Shown: piece after piece, positions 4,980 to 7,354 of the stretch
How the letters are laid out: each line of letters begins with the position of its first letter
Position numbering within the stretch: the stretch's first letter is position 1
Origin: an uncultured Anaerovibrio sp.
Lineage (GTDB): Bacteria > Bacillota > Negativicutes > Selenomonadales > Selenomonadaceae
Reading direction: 5' to 3'
Assembly: GCA_900768695.1 (NCBI GenBank)
Contig: CAAGDY010000106.1
Span: forward strand, 1-7,354
Length of the DNA stretch: 7,354 nucleotides
Notes under the pieces: model-generated
The model's database searches: none
The model's input: the letters and a program-made list of their open reading frames with translations, nothing else
Told to the model about the DNA's origin: nothing
Made by a program: the position numbers and the translations under genes

Positions 4980-5972
4980 GTGAAAGCGTACATCAAAAAG
5001 ATAGCGTATTATCTTCCGGAAAATACGGAGGAAAATCCCCAGGGGCGTCTACGAAAAAAGACCGGAATTGACAAGCGTCATGTCTGCGGTGAGGAGGAAA
5101 TTGCCTCACAGCTGGCTGAAAGGGCGGCAGAGAATGTGTTTTGCCTGGGCGTGGAGCGCAGTGAGATTGAAATGCTTTTGCTGTGTACGCAGTCCCCGGA
5201 TTATGCCCTGCCAACTACGGCCTGCATCCTGCAGGACAGGCTGGGACTGCCAAAAAGCTGTGGTGCATTGGACTTTAACCTGGGCTGTTCTGGATATATT
5301 TACGGTCTTAGTCTGGCCAAGGGCTTGATTGAATCTGGGCAGGTAAACAACGTTCTGCTGCTGACTGCAGAAACCTACAGCAAATATATCAATGAGCATG
5401 ACCATAGCGTTAAACCCCTTTTTGGCGATGGGGCGTCAGCTACTTTTCTTGAGGCGGTGGATACTGATGAACCGGGGCTGGCTGGTTTTGTGCTAGGTAC
5501 AGATGGCGGCGGCTATAGGTCTTTGATAGTTCCTGCCGGTGGTATGGTCAGGCCTTATCATACGGCTTCGGACATCGAGCAGGAGGATGAATATGGCAAC
5601 CGGCGCACAGATTTCAATTTGCACATGCAGGGGAGCGCTATCAGCGAATTTGCCCTGGAGGCAGTGCCTGATACCTTGCAGAAGATATTGGCAAAGACCG
5701 GCAGAACAAAGGAGGATATAGGGTATTTCGTATTTCATCAGGCCAACAGATTCATGTTGGATTATTTGCGGCAGAAATGCGGTCTGATGGATTATCCCTA
5801 TTGGAATGATGTGGCAGAATATGGCAACACAGTATCCAGTTCCATACCGATTGCTGTTTGCGATATGCTTCGCAGGGAACGGCCTGCCAATCCATTGATT
5901 CTGTCTATTGGGTTTGGAGTAGGATTATCATGGGGCGGCTGTCTGATAAATCTGCGTTATGCCAACAGGTGA
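4980..5972 (+). CDS. 3-oxoacyl-ACP synthase III (KASIII / FabH-like), second copy
   Basis: A 330-residue KASIII-like enzyme, the same length as the first copy. The triad is kept: Cys103 in FNLGCSGY, His253 in FHQAN and Asn283 in YGNTVSSSIP. The C-terminal GFGVGLSWGG is also present. Start: GTG at 4980 (MKAYIKKIAYYLPE), with AGGAG at 4965-4969, 10 nt upstream and overlapping the SDR stop. Compared with the first copy, the N-terminal part is shorter and the middle is longer (Cys-His distance 150 rather than 132, with a TDGGGYRSLIVPAGG segment), so substrate pockets probably differ. It could extend or prime a different acyl chain. Some KASIII-like proteins instead transfer acyl groups to sugars, but the intact His and Asn favour true condensation. 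The FNLGCSGY motif recurs, as I recall, in KASIII-like proteins of surface-glycan clusters. Confidence 0.86.
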   Translation: MKAYIKKIAYYLPENTEENPQGRLRKKTGIDKRHVCGEEEIASQLAERAAENVFCLGVERSEIEMLLLCTQSPDYALPTTACILQDRLGLPKSCGALDFNLGCSGYIYGLSLAKGLIESGQVNNVLLLTAETYSKYINEHDHSVKPLFGDGASATFLEAVDTDEPGLAGFVLGTDGGGYRSLIVPAGGMVRPYHTASDIEQEDEYGNRRTDFNLHMQGSAISEFALEAVPDTLQKILAKTGRTKEDIGYFVFHQANRFMLDYLRQKCGLMDYPYWNDVAEYGNTVSSSIPIAVCDMLRRERPANPLILSIGFGVGLSWGGCLINLRYANR

Positions 5973-6055
5973 TGAGCAATGTCCAGCGGGAAAATCAACC
6001 TGGCGTAAGCGGTTTTTATGTGCTTTGTGGCAAAGTGTTTATGATTTTTGAATAA
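5972..6055 (+). CDS. Short hypothetical ORF overlapping the end of the acyl gene run
   Basis: 27 codons (MSNVQRENQPGVSGF...) starting at an ATG that overlaps the preceding TGA as TGATG, a common coupling arrangement. It has no recognisable motif, and its end merges with the AT-rich DNA in front of the tRNA promoter. It may be a truncated remnant of a further gene of the run, or chance. A weak hairpin (CTTTG/CAAAG, 6023-6035) lies inside it and is too AT-rich to call as a terminator. Confidence 0.2.
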   Translation: MSNVQRENQPGVSGFYVLCGKVFMIFE

Positions 6056-6069
6056 TTTTTACAAAAAAC

Positions 6070-6098
6070 TTGACAAGAATATGCACATATCGTATAAT
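6070..6098 (+). promoter_or_regulatory. Consensus sigma-A promoter of tRNA-Gln
   Basis: TTGACA (6070-6075) and TATAAT (6093-6098), both perfect, with a 17-nt spacer. An AT-rich stretch upstream (6038-6068) resembles an UP element. The tRNA begins about 30 nt after the expected start site. Confidence 0.9.
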
Positions 6099-6133
6099 AC
6101 TTCTTGTTCACGGCACAACAGTATATGATTTAT

Positions 6134-6209
6134 AGGGGTATCGCCAAGTTGGTAAGGCACTGGATTCTGAATCCAGCATGCGTTGGTTCGAGTCCAGCTA
6201 CCCCTGCCA
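6134..6209 (+). tRNA. tRNA-Gln (anticodon CUG)
   Basis: A 76-nt cloverleaf with encoded CCA. Acceptor arms are AGGGGTA (6134-6140) and TACCCCT (6199-6205), with discriminator G6206 and CCA 6207-6209. The D arm has GCC/GGC. The anticodon stem is CTGGA/TCCAG around the loop TTCTGAA, giving anticodon CTG at 6167-6169, which reads CAG. The T arm is GTTGG/CCAGC around TTCGAGT. The first pair is A1-U72, where many glutamine tRNAs have U1-A72. It has its own promoter and terminator, so it is a single-gene unit. Confidence 0.95.
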
Positions 6210-6221
6210 TTTGAGATTCAG

Positions 6222-6247
6222 CACACCTGCTATGCGGGTGTGTTTTT
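6222..6247 (+). terminator. Intrinsic terminator of the tRNA-Gln gene
   Basis: CACACCTGC (6222-6230), loop TAT, GCGGGTGTG (6234-6242), then TTTTT (6243-6247). The stem is 9 bp with one T-G pair. It starts 13 nt after the CCA end. Confidence 0.9.
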
Positions 6248-6319
6248 GTATGTGCGGCTCCGGCGGGCACAGCTTTGCTTTTTTGTACGGTGCATACAGC
6301 AGGAAAATAAAAAAATTGC

Positions 6320-6348
6320 TTGCACAAAATTCTAATCCATGGTATACT
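6320..6348 (+). promoter_or_regulatory. Promoter of the rpsF-rpsR operon
   Basis: TTGCAC (6320-6325) and TATACT (6343-6348), spacer 17 nt, with an extended -10 TG at 6340-6341. The start is expected near 6355, leaving a leader of about 94 nt before rpsF. The 72 nt between the tRNA terminator and this promoter hold only weak, short inverted repeats. Confidence 0.8.
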
Positions 6349-6392
6349 CATTCAGTCAAAAGGACAGGATAGTTGCAAATAACATTTGTAAA

Positions 6393-6441
6393 CTTTCTCT
6401 GCCCTCTCGTGAAGGAGAGGGCCAAAGACCAAAGAGGGAGG
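6393..6441 (+). promoter_or_regulatory. Structured rpsF leader with alternative pairings over the ribosome binding site
   Basis: GCCCTCTC (6401-6408) and GAGAGGGC (6415-6422) form a perfect 8-bp hairpin with a 6-nt loop. It can be extended by CTTT (6393-6396) with AAAG (6424-6427). The same CCCTCT (6402-6407) can instead pair with AGAGGG at 6433-6438, which overlaps the rpsF Shine-Dalgarno GGGAGGTGA (6436-6444). Leaders of rpsF in many bacteria bind the S6:S18 complex. The CCG bulge known for that motif is not evident here. A regulatory switch is inferred. Confidence 0.45.
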
Positions 6442-6448
6442 TGATTTC

Positions 6449-6733
6449 GTGAGAAAGTACGAAGTCATATTCATTGTTAAACCAATGGAGGAAGAAGCAA
6501 CCAACGCTGTAGTTGAGAAGTTCACCAAGTTGATTGCTGACAATGGCGGTACAGTTGACAGCGAGGATCGCTGGGGCAAGAAGCGTCTTGCTTATGAGAT
6601 TAAGGACTGCACCGAGGGCTACTATGTACTGCTGAACGTAACAGCAGAGCCTGCATGTGTGGCTGAGGCTGACCGTGTAATGAAGATTACCGAGGAGCTT
6701 CTGAAGCACATGATTGTTAAAGCAGAAGACTAA
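6449..6733 (+). CDS. rpsF: 30S ribosomal protein S6
   Basis: A 94-residue protein that binds S18 and 16S rRNA in the platform of the 30S subunit. It opens with the family start MRKYEVIFIVKP, and the middle reads WGKKRLAYEIKDCTEGYYVLLN, as in typical S6 proteins (split here: WGKKRLAYEI then KDCTEGYYVL). The length is normal. Start: GTG at 6449, preceded by GGGAGGTGA (6436-6444). It is the first gene of an operon with its own promoter and a structured leader. The gene immediately downstream is rpsR, not ssb, after an 83-nt structured spacer. Confidence 0.97.
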   Translation: MRKYEVIFIVKPMEEEATNAVVEKFTKLIADNGGTVDSEDRWGKKRLAYEIKDCTEGYYVLLNVTAEPACVAEADRVMKITEELLKHMIVKAED

Positions 6734-6787
6734 TTCATGGTGTTCCATGAAGGGTGACATCCCATGTGCCCTACGCGGGCGGGGATG
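6734..6787 (+). other. Two tandem hairpins in the rpsF-rpsR spacer
   Basis: Hairpin 1 is TTCATGG (6734-6740), loop TGTT, CCATGAA (6745-6751). It begins on the base after the rpsF stop. Hairpin 2 is CATCCC (6758-6763) with GGGATG (6782-6787) enclosing GCCC (6768-6771) with GGGC (6777-6780). Neither is followed by a T run, so they are not terminators. They could protect or process the mRNA, tune rpsR translation, or be a ribosomal-protein binding site. Confidence 0.5.
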
Positions 6788-6816
6788 ATATTCCATATTG
6801 AAGGAGGGAATATACT

Positions 6817-7050
6817 TTGATCAAGCGTGATAGAAGCAGAAGGCCTCGTAAAAAGGTTTGCAGTTTCTGCGTAGATAAGGTTGAGCAGATTGATTACAAG
6901 GATGTAGCTAAGCTGCGTCGTTACATTACCGAGCGTGGCAAGATTTTGCCTCGCCGCATTTCCGGCAACTGTGCCAAGCATCAGCGCCAGGTAACCGTTG
7001 CTATCAAGCGTGCACGTAACATTGCACTTTTGCCTTTCACTGCTGAATAA
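6817..7050 (+). CDS. rpsR: 30S ribosomal protein S18, zinc-binding (C+) form
   Basis: A 77-residue protein that pairs with S6 on the 30S platform. Cys15, Cys18, Cys52 and His55 form the metal-ligand set of C+ S18 proteins. The core KDVAKLRRYITERGKILPRR, the SGNCAKHQR segment and the end AIKRARNIALLPF are typical. Start: TTG at 6817, preceded by AGGAGG (6802-6807) with 9 nt spacing. There is no ATG or GTG that fits. It is the second gene of the rpsF operon, and a strong terminator follows its stop. Zinc dependence suggests that a C- paralogue for zinc shortage may exist elsewhere, which this window cannot show. Confidence 0.97.
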   Translation: MIKRDRSRRPRKKVCSFCVDKVEQIDYKDVAKLRRYITERGKILPRRISGNCAKHQRQVTVAIKRARNIALLPFTAE

Positions 7051-7058
7051 GTGATGTT

Positions 7059-7086
7059 GGGGGCCTCCGCAAGGGGGCTCCTTTTT
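7059..7086 (+). terminator. Intrinsic terminator of the rpsF-rpsR operon
   Basis: GGGGGCCTCC (7059-7068), GCAA tetraloop (7069-7072), GGGGGCTCC (7073-7081), then TTTTT (7082-7086). The stem is 9-10 bp with two G-U pairs, starting 8 nt after the rpsR stop. Confidence 0.92.
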
Positions 7087-7125
7087 GCGTTGTAAATTTT
7101 AGATAATGGTTTGGGTTTTGGTTGT

Positions 7126-7354
7126 ATGAGCAGGAATGTAAAGAGACGTTTTCGCCTGAGATTGATACTGGAGGGCTGTGGCACGGGGCTTGCCGCAGGC
7201 TTGTCCGTGGGTGTTTTCCGCTATCTTTTGGGAGCCTCCGAGGATTTTAGGCAGATTGTATATGAAAATATCAGGTTGGCCGCCGGGGAGGGCAGGTGGC
7301 TTTTTACTCTTTTATATGTGGCTGCCTTTGTGGCTATAGCGTGGATGCTGGCCA
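7126..7354 (+). CDS. ClC-family chloride channel / H+-Cl- antiporter, N-terminal fragment
   Basis: The first 76 residues (MSRNVKRRFRLRLILEGCGTG...) run open to the window end. A basic N-terminus is followed by RLRLILEG-x-G-LAAGL-VGVFRYLL, the typical first helix of bacterial ClC proteins, and a second hydrophobic segment (about 61-76, LFTLLYVAAFVAIAWML) after a short loop. The selectivity-filter motifs would lie beyond the window. Start: ATG at 7126, the first ATG in frame, but no good Shine-Dalgarno precedes it (the upstream DNA is T/G-rich). An in-frame TTG at 7111 is an alternative with no better site. No clear promoter fits in the 39 nt after the rpsR terminator. Confidence 0.75.
   Translation, partial: MSRNVKRRFRLRLILEGCGTGLAAGLSVGVFRYLLGASEDFRQIVYENIRLAAGEGRWLFTLLYVAAFVAIAWMLA

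Noticed and set aside
6012..6060. Terminator for the acyl gene run
   Set aside because: The only hairpin (CTTTG/CAAAG, 6023-6035) is short and AT-rich, and the following T-rich DNA is better explained as the upstream part of the tRNA promoter.
6248..6300. Hairpin with a CCG (TGTGC...GCACA, 6251-6271) as an S6:S18 binding motif
   Set aside because: It lies upstream of the predicted rpsF promoter, so it would not be in that transcript, and the stem is only 5 bp.

Overview
The window looks like the chromosome of a low- to mid-GC Firmicute. A Negativicutes bacterium (Selenomonas or a relative) is my best guess. This rests on strong AGGAGG-type ribosome binding sites, frequent GTG/TTG starts, consensus sigma-A promoters, a pseudaminic acid (flagellin or surface glycan) locus, an Rpn-family nuclease with a repeat-rich tail, and the look of the proteins. 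The genus is inferred, not proven. Every gene I can support is on the + strand.

Positions 1-2326: the 3' part of pseG (UDP-sugar hydrolase of the pseudaminic acid pathway) is followed by an AT-richer block holding an Rpn-family PD-(D/E)XK nuclease gene with its own promoter. A 25-26 nt near-identical direct repeat brackets this block. One copy is the last coding stretch of pseG and the other lies just after the nuclease gene, so the block looks inserted into or beside the pseG 3' end. Inside the nuclease gene, a well-placed ribosome binding site and in-frame ATG could yield a separate 83-residue C-terminal protein, like the intragenic antitoxins known for Rpn proteins. A very long hairpin closes the block.

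Positions 2415-6055: a tight gene run of pseH-like acetyltransferase, acyl carrier protein, ketoacyl-ACP synthase III, SDR reductase and a second ketoacyl-ACP synthase III, with gaps of 58, 11, -4 and 13 nt. Both synthases keep the Cys-His-Asn triad. Together the genes could make a short 3-hydroxyacyl-ACP and place that acyl group on the amino sugar that becomes pseudaminic acid. That role is inferred from gene content. A 27-codon ORF overlaps the end of the last gene.

Positions 6056-7354: housekeeping DNA. A consensus promoter drives tRNA-Gln(CUG), which has its own terminator. Next come rpsF and rpsR with a structured leader, a structured spacer where many bacteria carry ssb, and a strong terminator. 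The window ends in the start of a ClC-type chloride channel/antiporter gene. No CRISPR array, rRNA, insertion sequence with terminal inverted repeats, or origin is visible.
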